Below are positions 16,400 to 25,778 of a stretch of DNA of 52,300 nt, piece after piece. Source of the stretch: Chryseobacterium gleum. Its GTDB lineage: Bacteria > Bacteroidota > Bacteroidia > Flavobacteriales > Flavobacteriaceae. Both the position numbers and the translations under genes were made by a program. The notes beneath the pieces were generated by a model. It was not told where the DNA came from. It made no database searches and was given only the letters and a program-made list of their open reading frames with translations. The number at the start of each line of letters is the position of its first letter. Positions within the stretch are counted from its first letter, which is position 1. The stretch is taken from NCBI GenBank assembly GCA_945897915.1, contig CAMDGB010000013.1, positions 1-52,300 of the forward strand, written 5' to 3'.

Positions 16400-17821
16400 T
16401 TATTTATTTATATTTTTTAGTCCCATTTTTTCAGCACGTTTTAAAACGAAATCTTTTGCGGGTTCGTATTCATTTGGAATTTCACCCTCTAAAATCGCTT
16501 CTTTTACAGCTTCTTTTAAAACACCAATTTCTCGACCTGGTTTTAATCCAAATAGTTCCATAATTTCCTCTCCAGAAATAGGTGGTTGAAAAACGCGAAC
16601 TCTATCCTTCTCCTCTACTTCAACTATTTTCTGACGAACAATTTTAAAATTATTATGATATTTCTGGAATTTTTTACTGTTTTTTGTCGTGATGTCCGCT
16701 TCGCAAAGTATCATTAAATTTTCTATATCTTCACCAGCATCAAAAAGTAAGCGACGAACGGCTGAATCTGTAACAATTTCTTCTGCTATTACAATTGGTC
16801 GTGAACTCATCATAACCATTTTTTGAACAAACTTCATTTTCTGATTTAAGGGCATATGAAGTCTTTCAAATATTTTTTTTGCCATTTTACCACCTAAAAA
16901 TTCATGTCCATGAAATGTCCAACCTTGCTTTTTATTGAATTTTTTAGTTGGTGCTTTTCCTATATCGTGCAATAATGCAGCCCAGCGTAGCCAAACATCA
17001 TCCGTATTAGGACAGATATTATCTACTACTTCTAATGTGTGATAAAAATTATTTTTATGTGTATGACCCTCCACTTCTTCAACGCTATTCAGAGCGGTCA
17101 ATTCAGGTAAAATTAGGTCTAATAAACCTGTTTGATACAAATGTAAAAATCCGACAGATGGTTTTTCTGATGACAAAATCTTATTTAATTCATCTACAAT
17201 TCTTTCGCCAGAAATAATAGATATTCTTGTTGCATTTTTAGTAATAGCGGCAAGCGATTCACTTTCAATTTGAAAATGCAATTGCGAGGCAAACCTAATG
17301 GCACGCATCATACGCAATGGATCATCAGAATAAGTAATATCTGGATGTAAAGGTGTTTTTAAAATTTTATTTTCTATATCTGAAACACCATTAAATGGAT
17401 CAACTAAATCTCCAAAATTATCAGAATTTAATGAAAAAGCCATTGCATTAATGGTAAAATCTCTACGTTCTTGGTCATCTTTTAAACTACCATTTTCTAC
17501 TAAAGGATTTCTGCTATCATGTGTATAAGATTCTTTTCTTGCGCCTACAAACTCGATATCCATTTCTTTATAACGCAACATAGCAGTTCCGTAATTTTTA
17601 AAAACTTGCACTTTAGGTTGGTTTGGAAGTAATTCTGAAACTTTTATTGCTAATTCAATTCCGCTACCTACAGCAACAATATCTATGTCTTTTTTATGAT
17701 TTCTATCCAATAAAATATCACGAACAAATCCACCAATTACATAGCTTTCAAGGTTAAGTTCCTTTGCAGCTTGAGAAATGATTTTGAAAATTTTATTTTC
17801 TAAATGTTGTTTGTAATTCAT
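16400..17821 (-). CDS. CCA tRNA nucleotidyltransferase with HD domain
   Basis: Adds or repairs the 3' CCA of tRNA. The 473-residue class II enzyme has the nucleotidyltransferase head at the N-terminus (VIGGFVRDILLDR, GGFVRD at 30-35, with carboxylates in KKDIDIVAVGSG), RRDFTINAMAFSL, the RNA-binding DDPLRMMRAIRFASQL, and an HD phosphohydrolase domain (WAALLHDIGKAPT, then GHEFLGG). None of the three tRNA genes in this window encodes CCA, so this enzyme is needed for them. A tetranucleotide run (AAAT on the minus strand) spans the stop codon, which could let the last residues vary. The upstream gap is made of 8-nt repeats. Confidence 0.93.
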   Translation of the reverse strand: MNYKQHLENKIFKIISQAAKELNLESYVIGGFVRDILLDRNHKKDIDIVAVGSGIELAIKVSELLPNQPKVQVFKNYGTAMLRYKEMDIEFVGARKESYTHDSRNPLVENGSLKDDQERRDFTINAMAFSLNSDNFGDLVDPFNGVSDIENKILKTPLHPDITYSDDPLRMMRAIRFASQLHFQIESESLAAITKNATRISIISGERIVDELNKILSSEKPSVGFLHLYQTGLLDLILPELTALNSVEEVEGHTHKNNFYHTLEVVDNICPNTDDVWLRWAALLHDIGKAPTKKFNKKQGWTFHGHEFLGGKMAKKIFERLHMPLNQKMKFVQKMVMMSSRPIVIAEEIVTDSAVRRLLFDAGEDIENLMILCEADITTKNSKKFQKYHNNFKIVRQKIVEVEEKDRVRVFQPPISGEEIMELFGLKPGREIGVLKEAVKEAILEGEIPNEYEPAKDFVLKRAEKMGLKNINK

Positions 17822-17824
17822 TTG

Positions 17825-17907
17825 TTAATTAGTCAAATTGACAATTAGTTAATGCGTCAATTTCAAAGCGAATAAAATTATTGGCTAATTGACAAATCGG
17901 AAAATTG
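17825..17907. repeat. array of degenerate 8-nt repeats filling the tsaC-CCA enzyme gap
   Basis: Nearly the whole 89-base gap is periodic with step 8. Read on the plus strand, the units include TCAAATTG, ACAATTAG and TCAATTTC (17825-17864) and GCTAATTG, ACAAATCG and GAAAATTG (17884-17907). It is the clearest example of the periodic intergenic sequences in this window. Confidence 0.65.
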
Positions 17908-17910
17908 GAT

Positions 17911-18477
17911 TTATTTGCGAATTACCTTTACTTGACTATCCAATGTTAATTTGATAATGGCTGATGGTTTTTTGCAAACTTTATCGTGATGTAAATTTAC
18001 AACATAGTCGACTCCTTTTATAATTTCTTGGGAAATTTCTTTGAAATTCATTGGTGTAGCATTTCCAGAAATATTTGCAGATGTGGAAACTAAGGGTCGT
18101 TTCATACGTTCCATTAATTTAAAACAAAATGGTTCTTTTACTATTCTGATTCCTAAAGTATTATCTTCTGCAATTATATTTTTTGCCACATTTTTTGGTT
18201 GATCTAAAATTAAAGTTGTTGGCCGTTCTGAATGGTCTAAAATTTCCCAAGCTACTTCTGGAATTTTTGCAAAAACTTGGTACATCATTTTTTCACCATT
18301 CATTAGGCAAATCATACTTTTACTTTCTTCACGTTGTTTTAGAGCATATATTTTAGCAACAGCCTCCTCATTTGAAGCATCGCAACCAATCCCCCAAACT
18401 GTATCTGTTGGATACAAAATAATTCCGCCATTTTTAATGACTTCGTAGGCGTTTTGGATTTCTTGATTAATATCCAT
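17911..18477 (-). CDS. tsaC: L-threonylcarbamoyladenylate synthase (Sua5/YrdC/YciO family)
   Basis: Forms threonylcarbamoyl-AMP from threonine, bicarbonate and ATP, the first step of t6A modification at tRNA position 37. The 188 residues form a single YrdC domain without the Sua5 C-terminal extension: ILYPTDTVWGIGCDASNEEA, the KQREESKSM substrate motif, TLGIRIVKEPFC and PLVSTSANISGNATP. Its neighbour in the same orientation is the CCA-adding enzyme, so two tRNA-maturation genes sit together. Confidence 0.92.
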   Translation of the reverse strand: MDINQEIQNAYEVIKNGGIILYPTDTVWGIGCDASNEEAVAKIYALKQREESKSMICLMNGEKMMYQVFAKIPEVAWEILDHSERPTTLILDQPKNVAKNIIAEDNTLGIRIVKEPFCFKLMERMKRPLVSTSANISGNATPMNFKEISQEIIKGVDYVVNLHHDKVCKKPSAIIKLTLDSQVKVIRK

Positions 18478-18524
18478 GTTATTTTTGAGAAATCTATTTT
18501 AGGTTCTATTGTTTTTAATTAGAA

Positions 18525-19337
18525 TTACGAATTAATAATCTGCTTTATTAATTCATAATCTCTTTGTTGAAATGATTCTCTAATTATTCTTTGTTTTCTT
18601 CTTTGTTTCTTTTTTAACCCAAAATATTTTTCGATAATAATATATTCATTATCATAATAATCTAATTGTTCTTCGTTTAAAGTTTTGTTGGTAAAAATGT
18701 GAATATTTGTATTTTTACAATAATAATTTTTTCCAAATTTTTCAGCTATTAATTGCATAGCTTTAGTAGAGTAAAAAGCTATATGTTGACCAGTCTCTTG
18801 GGAAATATACCACCAATTTTCTATTTCTTCATTAGTCTCTGGAATTAATTCAGTTGAGAAAATTGCGTTTTCAGAGAATTTAAAAATCTCTTCTATTTCC
18901 TCAATTGGATTTTTTAAATGCTCTAAAATTTCAAATCCAGTAACGAGATCAAAGTGTGTGTCATTTATGTCGTCAATATCAAAATGTTTGGCAAATAAAT
19001 TTTCACAATAAATATCTTGTCTAAAGAATTCATAGCCTTTATCACGCATTAATCTCACAAATATGCCATAACCTCCTGCAAAATCTAACATTTTTTTTGC
19101 ATCTACAAAACAACTGTCAATTATTTTTGAAATTTCAGTGGTTAAATAATTATTACGAATCAAAATGCCTATATCTAATGAAGTAATAGCGCTGTTATAT
19201 GCCTCGTTGAACCAATAGGGTTCATCAGTTTGAACAAATGAACAATTAGTGCATTTATAATAATATACGTTATATTTTAGAAGGACAGTCTTTTCAAATA
19301 TTTTGTTTGAATCGGAATCACATATTTTACATTTCAT
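18525..19337 (-). CDS. zinc-ribbon class I SAM-dependent methyltransferase
   Basis: A 270-residue protein. The N-terminus carries two CxxC knuckles (MKCKICDSDSNKIF and YYYKCTNCSFVQTDEPYW), a layout seen in methyltransferases of nucleotide-sugar and glycan clusters. The SAM site is MLDFAGGYGIFVRLMRDKGY (residues ~90-110), followed by the LVTGFEILEHLKNP motif. The acceptor is not identifiable, but the position directly downstream of the GDP-hexose genes suggests it methylates a sugar or the end of a glycan chain. It is the last gene of the minus-strand gmd operon, 17 bases after the reductase. Confidence 0.85.
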   Translation of the reverse strand: MKCKICDSDSNKIFEKTVLLKYNVYYYKCTNCSFVQTDEPYWFNEAYNSAITSLDIGILIRNNYLTTEISKIIDSCFVDAKKMLDFAGGYGIFVRLMRDKGYEFFRQDIYCENLFAKHFDIDDINDTHFDLVTGFEILEHLKNPIEEIEEIFKFSENAIFSTELIPETNEEIENWWYISQETGQHIAFYSTKAMQLIAEKFGKNYYCKNTNIHIFTNKTLNEEQLDYYDNEYIIIEKYFGLKKKQRRKQRIIRESFQQRDYELIKQIINS

Positions 19338-19354
19338 ATTATTATTGGCTAGTT

Positions 19355-20251
19355 TTATTTAAAAAATAAATTTAAAGTATCTTCTATAGAATAATCATTT
19401 GTTAAACTAATCATACCATTTAGTTTTTCTGGTGAACCCGATAGTTTATAAATCTCATTACTTCTAACAAAATTTGGATTGATTTTAATTTCTAAACTAT
19501 GTTTTGAAATTTCTGTGCAAATTTTTATAATTTCATTTAATGAATGTGTTTTACCAGAACATAAATTCAGAATTTCAGAAGTAAAATTACTTATCGCTAA
19601 CTTATAATAACATTCACAAATAAATTCTATTGAATTGTATTCGCGATACACGTCAATATTTCCAAGCTCTAATATACTTGCTTTTTCTTTGAAAGCTTTA
19701 GCTATTTTTGGTATTACAAAATTTATATTTTGTTCTGGTGCTGTATAATTGAATGGTCTTGTAATAATTATTGGTAATGTATCAAAGTAAGTTCTCGTTA
19801 CAAATTCCATTGCTAATTTACTTATTCCGTAATGATTTATTGGATTTGGACATAAAGTTTCTGAAAGCACCGATTCAAATTGATTCCCGTAAACTGTAGC
19901 GCTACTTGCTATTATAATTTTTTTTATACTATTTTTAGCCTCGTTTTTAATGGCTTCTAAAAGGTTTTGAGTTCCTATTACATTTACATCGTACATTTCA
20001 TTAGAATTCTCATGTCCTACAAATGAAATTGCTGCTAAATGGATAACAATGCTGGGTTGTATTTCTTTTATGATTGCACAAAGCTTATCTTTTTCTAATA
20101 AATTACAAATAAATATATTGGAATTTTCTCTTTCTTCATAATTTGACAAACCAAAAACTTCATAGTCTTTATAAGCAAAATATTTAGAAAGATAAATACC
20201 TGTAAAACCATTTATTCCTGTAATAAAAACTTTTTTAGAATGAGAATCCAT
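19355..20251 (-). CDS. NAD-dependent epimerase/dehydratase, probable GDP-6-deoxy-D-mannose (GDP-D-rhamnose) reductase
   Basis: A 298-residue extended short-chain dehydrogenase. The Rossmann loop is [17 protein letters not shown], the catalytic serine region SSATVYGNQ, and the Tyr/Lys pair sits in [23 protein letters not shown] and [13 protein letters not shown] resemble the RMD reductases rather than GDP-fucose synthase. It overlaps gmd by 17 bases, so it very likely acts on the Gmd product. Reduction alone would give GDP-D-rhamnose (or 6-deoxy-talose, depending on stereochemistry). Confidence 0.82.
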   Translation of the reverse strand: MDSHSKKVFITGINGFTGIYLSKYFAYKDYEVFGLSNYEERENSNIFICNLLEKDKLCAIIKEIQPSIVIHLAAISFVGHENSNEMYDVNVIGTQNLLEAIKNEAKNSIKKIIIASSATVYGNQFESVLSETLCPNPINHYGISKLAMEFVTRTYFDTLPIIITRPFNYTAPEQNINFVIPKIAKAFKEKASILELGNIDVYREYNSIEFICECYYKLAISNFTSEILNLCSGKTHSLNEIIKICTEISKHSLEIKINPNFVRSNEIYKLSGSPEKLNGMISLTNDYSIEDTLNLFFK

Positions 20252-21269
20252 TTGTGTTTCTTCTTATATCGGCTTCCACCATTATTGAGCAAAGTTTTTC
20301 TAAAGTTGTTTCTGGATGCCAGTTTAATAAATCGTTAGCTTTTTTAGCATCACCAATTAGTAATTCTACTTCTGAAGGTCTAAAAAATGCTGGATTTATC
20401 TGAACTAGTAGTTCGTTCGTTTTTTGGTTATAACCTTTTTCATCTACACCAACACCTTTCCAAACTAAATCTATACCAACTTGCTTAAAAGATAGTTCAA
20501 CAAAAGTTTTAACAGTGTAAGTCTTATTAGTAGCTAAAACAAAAGTTTCAGGTTCTTTGTATTGCAACATTTTATACATTCCATCAACATATTCTTTTGC
20601 ATATCCCCAATCTCTCTGAGCGTCTAAATTTCCTAATTCTAGTATTGATTGTTTTTTAAGCGAAATTTTAGCAACTGTATCTGTAATTTTTCTGGTTACA
20701 AATTCTCTTCCTCTTAAAGGAGATTCGTGGTTGAATAAAATCCCACTTACACCAAAAATATCATAACTTTCTCTATAGTTTATGGTAGCCCAATGTGCAA
20801 AAAGTTTAGAAAAGCCATAAGGACTTCTTGGATAAAAAGGCGTATCTTCGGTTTGTGGTACTTGTTGGACTTTACCAAACATTTCAGATGTACTGGCTTG
20901 ATAAAATCTAATTTTAGGATTTATGATTCTGATTGCCTCTAGTAAATGTAAAGCACCAATTCCAGTAGTTTGAGCAGTAGAAATTGGCTGATCAAAAGAA
21001 ACACCAACAAAACTTTGAGCAGCTAAATTATAAATTTCGTCTGGTTGTACTTTATCTATTAATCTAATATTACTAGTTTGGTCATTTAAATCATATTCCA
21101 ATAAATGTAAATTTGGATTATTTTGAATTCCTAATTCTTCTATTCTCCAAAAATTCATTGAACTTGAACGTCTATAAGTTCCGTATACTTTATATCCTTT
21201 TTCTAAAAGTAACTCGGCTAAATATGCTCCATCTTGACCTGTAATACCAGTTATAATTGCTTTTTTCAT
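20235..21269 (-). CDS. gmd: GDP-mannose 4,6-dehydratase
   Basis: Converts GDP-D-mannose to GDP-4-keto-6-deoxy-D-mannose, the branch point to fucose, rhamnose and other 6-deoxy sugars. The 344 residues are full length and typical: [19 protein letters not shown], the [18 protein letters not shown](H) arginine segment, [24 protein letters not shown] and the catalytic [10 protein letters not shown], then [14 protein letters not shown]. It is the first gene of the minus-strand group gmd - reductase - methyltransferase. Confidence 0.96.
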   Translation of the reverse strand: MKKAIITGITGQDGAYLAELLLEKGYKVYGTYRRSSSMNFWRIEELGIQNNPNLHLLEYDLNDQTSNIRLIDKVQPDEIYNLAAQSFVGVSFDQPISTAQTTGIGALHLLEAIRIINPKIRFYQASTSEMFGKVQQVPQTEDTPFYPRSPYGFSKLFAHWATINYRESYDIFGVSGILFNHESPLRGREFVTRKITDTVAKISLKKQSILELGNLDAQRDWGYAKEYVDGMYKMLQYKEPETFVLATNKTYTVKTFVELSFKQVGIDLVWKGVGVDEKGYNQKTNELLVQINPAFFRPSEVELLIGDAKKANDLLNWHPETTLEKLCSIMVEADIRRNTNGFSF

Positions 21270-21304
21270 GTGTATACGTTAGTTTTTTTTTAATATCTAT
21301 TATG

Positions 21305-21312
21305 CAAAAATA
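21305..21312 (-). promoter_or_regulatory. -7 box of gmd
   Basis: Read on the minus strand, TATTTTTG is a perfect TAnnTTTG, 36 bases before the gmd ATG. No good -33 TTG is visible. Confidence 0.3.
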
Positions 21313-21355
21313 CATTTTTTTTTAAAACATCCAGAAATATAATTAATCAAAAGTA

Positions 21356-21363
21356 TATATTTG
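21356..21363 (+). promoter_or_regulatory. -7 box upstream of the plus-strand glycosyltransferase
   Basis: TATATTTG is a perfect TAnnTTTG, diverging from the gmd box at 21305-21312. It predicts an 80-base leader; the -33 element is weak. Confidence 0.35.
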
Positions 21364-21447
21364 TAACTAAATCGATTTAATAAATTTTAACTGAAAAACA
21401 ATAAACTTTTGAATTGTGTAGTAATTGTTTTTAAATTTAATATAAAA

Positions 21448-22728
21448 ATGAAAGAAAAAATAGGAGTAAATGTAATTGGATATATAAATGGCGAATTTGG
21501 ATTAGGCGAAGCTGTAAGATTGTTAATAAAAGCAATGCAAAGTGTAAATATTCCGGTTGCATTAATTAATTTTGATGTAATAACAAATCATCGTCACGAA
21601 GACAAAACTTTCGAGAACTTTAGTAAAGATGCACCGTATCCTATTAATTTAGTATTACTAGGACCTGGTGAAGCAAGTGTGCCTTTAACGTATTTTGAGA
21701 ATACAGAATTATTTAAAAATAAATATAATATTTATTATCTGAATTGGGAATCTGAATATTTTCCTCAGGAATACTTAGATAATATTAGTTTTTTTGATGA
21801 AATTTGGGTGCCAGCAAAATATTGTCAAAATGTAATTGCTAATGTTTGCCAAATACCCGTTAATATTATTCATTATCCTATTGAAATTGAAATACAAGAT
21901 TTTGTAGATGAAATAGCCGAAAATTTCTATAGTAAAACAAGTTTCAATTTTTTATTTATTTTCGATTATAACAGTACTCTCGAAAGAAAAAATCCGTTAA
22001 ACTTAATCAAAGCCTTTAAAAAAGCTTTTAATAAACAAGACAATACTGTTTCACTTACAATTAAAACTTCACGAGCAAATAGATTTGCTAAAGAGAAATC
22101 TAAATTACTGGATGAAATTGATGGATATGAAAACATAAAAATAGTAGAAAAAATATTTGAAAAAGAGACCTTACATAATATTATAAAAGGTTGCGATAGT
22201 TATGTTTCTCTTCACCGTTCAGAAGGATTTGGACTTACAATGGCAGAAGCTATGTTTTTCTCCAAACCAGTTATAGCAACTGGATATTCAGGAAATCTAG
22301 AATTTATGACTAATGAAAATAGTTTTTTAGTTAATTATAAAACCACTACAGTAGATTCAAAAATCATTAATTATGACAAAAACACGATTTGGTCCGATCC
22401 CGATTTTGAACATATGTCAGAATTAATGAAAAAAGTAAAAGAAAATTCTGATAGTGTTAAAGAAATTGCAAAAAAAGGGAATGAAACAATAAGGAATAAT
22501 TTCTCAACTATTAAAATCGGTAATGAAATAAAAAACAGATTAGAATTAATAGTAAAAGATTATAAAGTAGACGCAATTAAAAACGCATATATTTCTGTTT
22601 TTATTGAAAATACAAAACTAAGAAATGAACTCCGTCTAGTATACAAAAGTAAGTTAATTACTAGAATATTAGAAATTAAATTGTACTTTAGAAATAGAAA
22701 ATTAAAACGTAAAAATAAAAACAATTAA
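21448..22728 (+). CDS. GT4-type glycosyltransferase
   Basis: A 426-residue GT-B fold transferase. The N-terminus has the donor-independent signature NVIGYINGEFGLGEAVRLL and the C-terminal half the nucleotide-sugar site, SLHRSEGFGLTMAEAMFFSKPVIATGY, with the E-x7-E retaining-enzyme pattern. Relatives transfer mannose or rhamnose in O-antigen and capsule assembly, which fits the adjacent GDP-mannose-derived sugar genes; the linkage is unknown. The ATG at 21448 is chosen over a TTG 13 codons earlier because it starts right at the conserved strand. Its end overlaps the convergent GT2 gene by 4 bases. Confidence 0.85.
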   Translation: MKEKIGVNVIGYINGEFGLGEAVRLLIKAMQSVNIPVALINFDVITNHRHEDKTFENFSKDAPYPINLVLLGPGEASVPLTYFENTELFKNKYNIYYLNWESEYFPQEYLDNISFFDEIWVPAKYCQNVIANVCQIPVNIIHYPIEIEIQDFVDEIAENFYSKTSFNFLFIFDYNSTLERKNPLNLIKAFKKAFNKQDNTVSLTIKTSRANRFAKEKSKLLDEIDGYENIKIVEKIFEKETLHNIIKGCDSYVSLHRSEGFGLTMAEAMFFSKPVIATGYSGNLEFMTNENSFLVNYKTTTVDSKIINYDKNTIWSDPDFEHMSELMKKVKENSDSVKEIAKKGNETIRNNFSTIKIGNEIKNRLELIVKDYKVDAIKNAYISVFIENTKLRNELRLVYKSKLITRILEIKLYFRNRKLKRKNKNN

Positions 22729-23687
22729 AAAAGCCTTTTAGAAAATAATTTGTCTGAAAAATTTAAAAGTGCAGCATTAATAGGATATTTTATTAGCATC
22801 TTTCTTTTAGTTGTGATATAATTCAAAGTAATTTTTTTGGTATTTTCCATAAAAATGGATTGATATTTAGGATGCGTTTTTATTAATTTATTATTTAAAT
22901 GATAAGTCGATACAATTTTTGAAAGTCTTTTTTTGAATATATAAAAAGGAATATTATCTTCTTGTAGATTAAAAAAACGAGTTAAAAACAGTTTGTTTTT
23001 TTTTGTTAAATCATAAAATACACCACCTACTTGCTGACTATCATGTGATCTGTAATAAAAATATTTTTTATCTAACAATACAAATTCATTATTATAACTA
23101 GCAATTAATGCTATCCATTCATCGTGATGAAAACCTTTAATTATTGGAAATGGAACAATGTCATTAACAATTTTTTTTCTAAATGCCATTGATGCACCCG
23201 TGGCTAAATTTGCAACATAATTAAAAATGTCGGAATAATTATAAGAAACATCAATTTCATTAAGAAAAAAAGGAACATCCCAAATGGCATATTTTTCTAA
23301 AATTTTTGAATTTTCATTTATACAATAACCATTTGAAGCTAAAACTGTGATATTGGTATTTTCTTTAAAATATTCAATATATTCTTCCACTTTTTCTTTT
23401 ACCCAAATATCATCTTGATCAGAAAGAAAAATTATTTCATTATGACATAATGAAATTGCTTTTTCAAAGTTTTTAACGCTTCTTAAATTAACTTCATTAA
23501 TGTAAAACTTTATTAAATTAGGATATTCAATACAATATTGATTAATAATATCATGAGTTCCATCAGTAGATTTGTCATCACAAATAATAATTTCATCAAC
23601 TGGTACGGATTGATTCAATATAGAATCAAGCTGCTCATGAAGAAATTTTTCGCCATTAAAAGTGCAAAGCGCAACAGATGTTTTCAT
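22725..23687 (-). CDS. GT2-family glycosyltransferase (rhamnosyltransferase-like)
   Basis: A 320-residue GT-A enzyme: VALCTFNGEKFLHEQLDSIL, the nucleotide-binding IIICDDKSTDGTHDI and the metal/acceptor motif FLSDQDDIWVKEKVE, then HDEWIALIASYNNEF. The pattern 'SDQDDIW' is common in rhamnosyl- and galactosyl-transferases of O-antigen clusters. No membrane segments, so it acts at the cytoplasmic face. A -7 box on the minus strand (TATTTTTG, 23750-23757) lies ~60 bases upstream. Confidence 0.87.
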   Translation of the reverse strand: MKTSVALCTFNGEKFLHEQLDSILNQSVPVDEIIICDDKSTDGTHDIINQYCIEYPNLIKFYINEVNLRSVKNFEKAISLCHNEIIFLSDQDDIWVKEKVEEYIEYFKENTNITVLASNGYCINENSKILEKYAIWDVPFFLNEIDVSYNYSDIFNYVANLATGASMAFRKKIVNDIVPFPIIKGFHHDEWIALIASYNNEFVLLDKKYFYYRSHDSQQVGGVFYDLTKKNKLFLTRFFNLQEDNIPFYIFKKRLSKIVSTYHLNNKLIKTHPKYQSIFMENTKKITLNYITTKRKMLIKYPINAALLNFSDKLFSKRLF

Positions 23688-23763
23688 TTAAGTAAATTTT
23701 AATTTTGTAATTGAAAATTCTTCGCGAAATCTCTAATTTGAGAATGAGACAAAAATAACTTTA

Positions 23764-24741
23764 TTATTGTAACTCGAAAACAATTTTAATCCAATTTTCA
23801 ATATTGTATTTCTCCATTATTTCAATTGAATACTTTAAATCAATAAAAGTTGATACATCTATTTCATGCAAATCATCAAAACAAACAATTTTCCCTGAAA
23901 CAAAAATATCATAAGAAAATATTGACTTATTATTAGTGATTACATTTTTTTGTAAACCTAAAGCTTCAAAAATTCTAAAACTTAAACCCGATTGATTATC
24001 ACGAACTAAATCAATAATAGTTTGACTTTCAGCATACTTTTTTAATGTTGCCTGTTGCGAAAATCTTTTATTTTGGAAGATTATATTCTTGTTTTTTCCT
24101 AAAAATAATTGTTTCAATTTGTTGAAAATTGCTTTTTTTCCGATGGCATAAAATAGAAAAGATTGCTGTTGTTTCTTTAAATGTTCACCAAAATCGTTTA
24201 AAAATTTCAATCTATTATCTATTGACCCAATATAAATAAAATTTTGCTTGGCTGTAGCTGTAATTTCAAATGGTTCAAAATAAATATAATTTGTAATTTC
24301 TTTAAATTCGTAAGTTGCAACATCTGCTTTATCAAAGGAAAATATTTCATCAAAAACACCTTCTAAAAGATGCTTTACTGGGCATCTTGACACGCTATCG
24401 TACAAATACGCAATGTATTTATCCGTATATTTTTTAATAGCTAAATGATATTCTAAATCAATTAATTCTGGATTAATTACTAAAATTTGATTTTGAAAAC
24501 CGTTTTTTTGAAGTTGATGCAGTATATAATCTTGCCGTTTTTTTAGTTTTGGGTTTTTACCTAAAAAGACTTTACTAAATGTGTTTTGAATTCGTTCCCA
24601 GGTACTTTTATACTTAAAACTACCAATTTTTATATGAAAACTTTCTATTCCTTTTTTGTGTAATGCATTTACAATATGGGCATCATAATTCCAATGATCA
24701 AAACTAATAACGCATATTTTTTGATTAATTGATGTTACCAT
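23764..24741 (-). CDS. glycosyltransferase-like protein (CgeB/eps-type GT-B)
   Basis: A 325-residue protein starting KICVISFDHWNYDAHIVNAL. It has the layout of the CgeB-like, GT4-related proteins of capsule and LPS loci: a sensing N-terminal Rossmann half, the NFIYIGSIDNRLKFLNDF hinge, and a C-terminal DNQSGLSFRIFEALGLQKNVITNN that places a conserved Arg and Glu (R..EAL) in the donor site. The identification rests on this motif, so donor and acceptor are not assigned. Its start codon directly abuts the stop of the upstream exostosin-like gene (0 bases). Confidence 0.68.
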   Translation of the reverse strand: MVTSINQKICVISFDHWNYDAHIVNALHKKGIESFHIKIGSFKYKSTWERIQNTFSKVFLGKNPKLKKRQDYILHQLQKNGFQNQILVINPELIDLEYHLAIKKYTDKYIAYLYDSVSRCPVKHLLEGVFDEIFSFDKADVATYEFKEITNYIYFEPFEITATAKQNFIYIGSIDNRLKFLNDFGEHLKKQQQSFLFYAIGKKAIFNKLKQLFLGKNKNIIFQNKRFSQQATLKKYAESQTIIDLVRDNQSGLSFRIFEALGLQKNVITNNKSIFSYDIFVSGKIVCFDDLHEIDVSTFIDLKYSIEIMEKYNIENWIKIVFELQ

Positions 24742-25671
24742 TTATTTAAAAATTTTATTTAAAAACATCTGAAAGAATCTATTATTAGATTGATCATTAA
24801 TTACAAAACTGTTAATTTTTTCATAAATTATTTGCTCTAAAAAAATAGAAAATGATGAGGCAGTTAAGTATTGTTCATAAATTTCTCGACATTTTAATTG
24901 AGCGGAAATAACATCTAAATCACTTTTATTTTGCCACCAAACAACAATTTTTTCTGCAAGTTCCAATTCGTTATTTGCTTTTATAATCACTTCATCCCAA
25001 TTAATGTTTTCTTCAAAAGGAAAAACCATGTCAGTGTCAATTAAAACAGGTATTCTTCCTAATGACAAAGCTTGATAAAACCTTATAGCAAAATTACCCC
25101 TACCTCTATTACAAATGGTAAAATGAGAATTAATTAAATTAAAAATGTATTCATTTTTTAATTTTTCGTCGTGAGGTTTACCTCCCCAAAAAGTTTCTCT
25201 TAAAATAAAATCGGTAACAATATTTGGATTTAATTCTAAAACTTTTATTGTAGTAAGTCTTTTTCCTAAATTTTTATTTACATTTCCGCAAAAACCAACT
25301 TTAGGTTTACTAGATTTAGCTAATGGCTTTTCGGACATTGAGTAACAATCCCATAGGTACGGCAATAAAAATTCATTATTATTTTTTTTGCTCTTAAACA
25401 ATGATGTTCTAAATAAAATAACATTGTTTGGAATTAAAAACATATTGGAATTATCAGAAACTAAAAATATTAATACATTTTTTTTTAATTTATTATATGA
25501 ATTAAGTCTGTTTTGGATTTCATTTTTATCATAAAGTCCTACTTCAAATTTTGAACTTACTACAATATCACAATCTTCAATTGAAGACTGGATAAAATTA
25601 AAATTATCATATATTATTTGATTAGCTATACTTTCACCTTCAAAAAATATTTTCAGCTTCTTTTCTCCCAT
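24742..25671 (-). CDS. exostosin-like (GT47) glycosyltransferase
   Basis: A 309-residue protein resembling the exostosin family. The C-terminal half carries the characteristic stretch NSHFTICNRGRGNFAIRFYQ, then ALSLGRIPVLIDTDMVFPFE and the NWDEVIIKANNELEL segment; the N-terminal half has VGFCGNVNKNLGKRLTTIK. In bacteria these transferases occur in polysaccharide clusters; the sugar transferred is unknown. It is the first gene of the three-gene minus-strand run ending at 22725 and is fused end-to-start with the next gene. Confidence 0.75.
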   Translation of the reverse strand: MGEKKLKIFFEGESIANQIIYDNFNFIQSSIEDCDIVVSSKFEVGLYDKNEIQNRLNSYNKLKKNVLIFLVSDNSNMFLIPNNVILFRTSLFKSKKNNNEFLLPYLWDCYSMSEKPLAKSSKPKVGFCGNVNKNLGKRLTTIKVLELNPNIVTDFILRETFWGGKPHDEKLKNEYIFNLINSHFTICNRGRGNFAIRFYQALSLGRIPVLIDTDMVFPFEENINWDEVIIKANNELELAEKIVVWWQNKSDLDVISAQLKCREIYEQYLTASSFSIFLEQIIYEKINSFVINDQSNNRFFQMFLNKIFK

Positions 25672-25687
25672 GTAATTCTATAAAAAG

Positions 25688-25695
25688 CAAATATA
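25688..25695 (-). promoter_or_regulatory. -7 box of the exostosin-like gene
   Basis: On the minus strand TATATTTG fits TAnnTTTG exactly, 17 bases before the ATG at 25671. It is the divergent partner of the box at 25753-25760. Confidence 0.4.
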
Positions 25696-25752
25696 AACAT
25701 TAATGTGTTTAATAAAAATTATTAATTTAGTCTAAAATCAATTTAAGTTTAA

Positions 25753-25760
25753 TATTTTTG
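25753..25760 (+). promoter_or_regulatory. -7 box of the WaaP-like kinase operon
   Basis: TATTTTTG matches TAnnTTTG and lies 19 bases before the ATG at 25779. This also argues against the TTG at 25758, which is inside the box. Confidence 0.45.
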
Positions 25761-25778
25761 TATCACATTGTAATAAAA

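Noticed and set aside
16392..16412. Tetranucleotide TTTA run over the 3' end of the CCA-enzyme gene
   Set aside because: Only about four units; slippage would change just the last residue or two, so it is unlikely to act as a phase switch.
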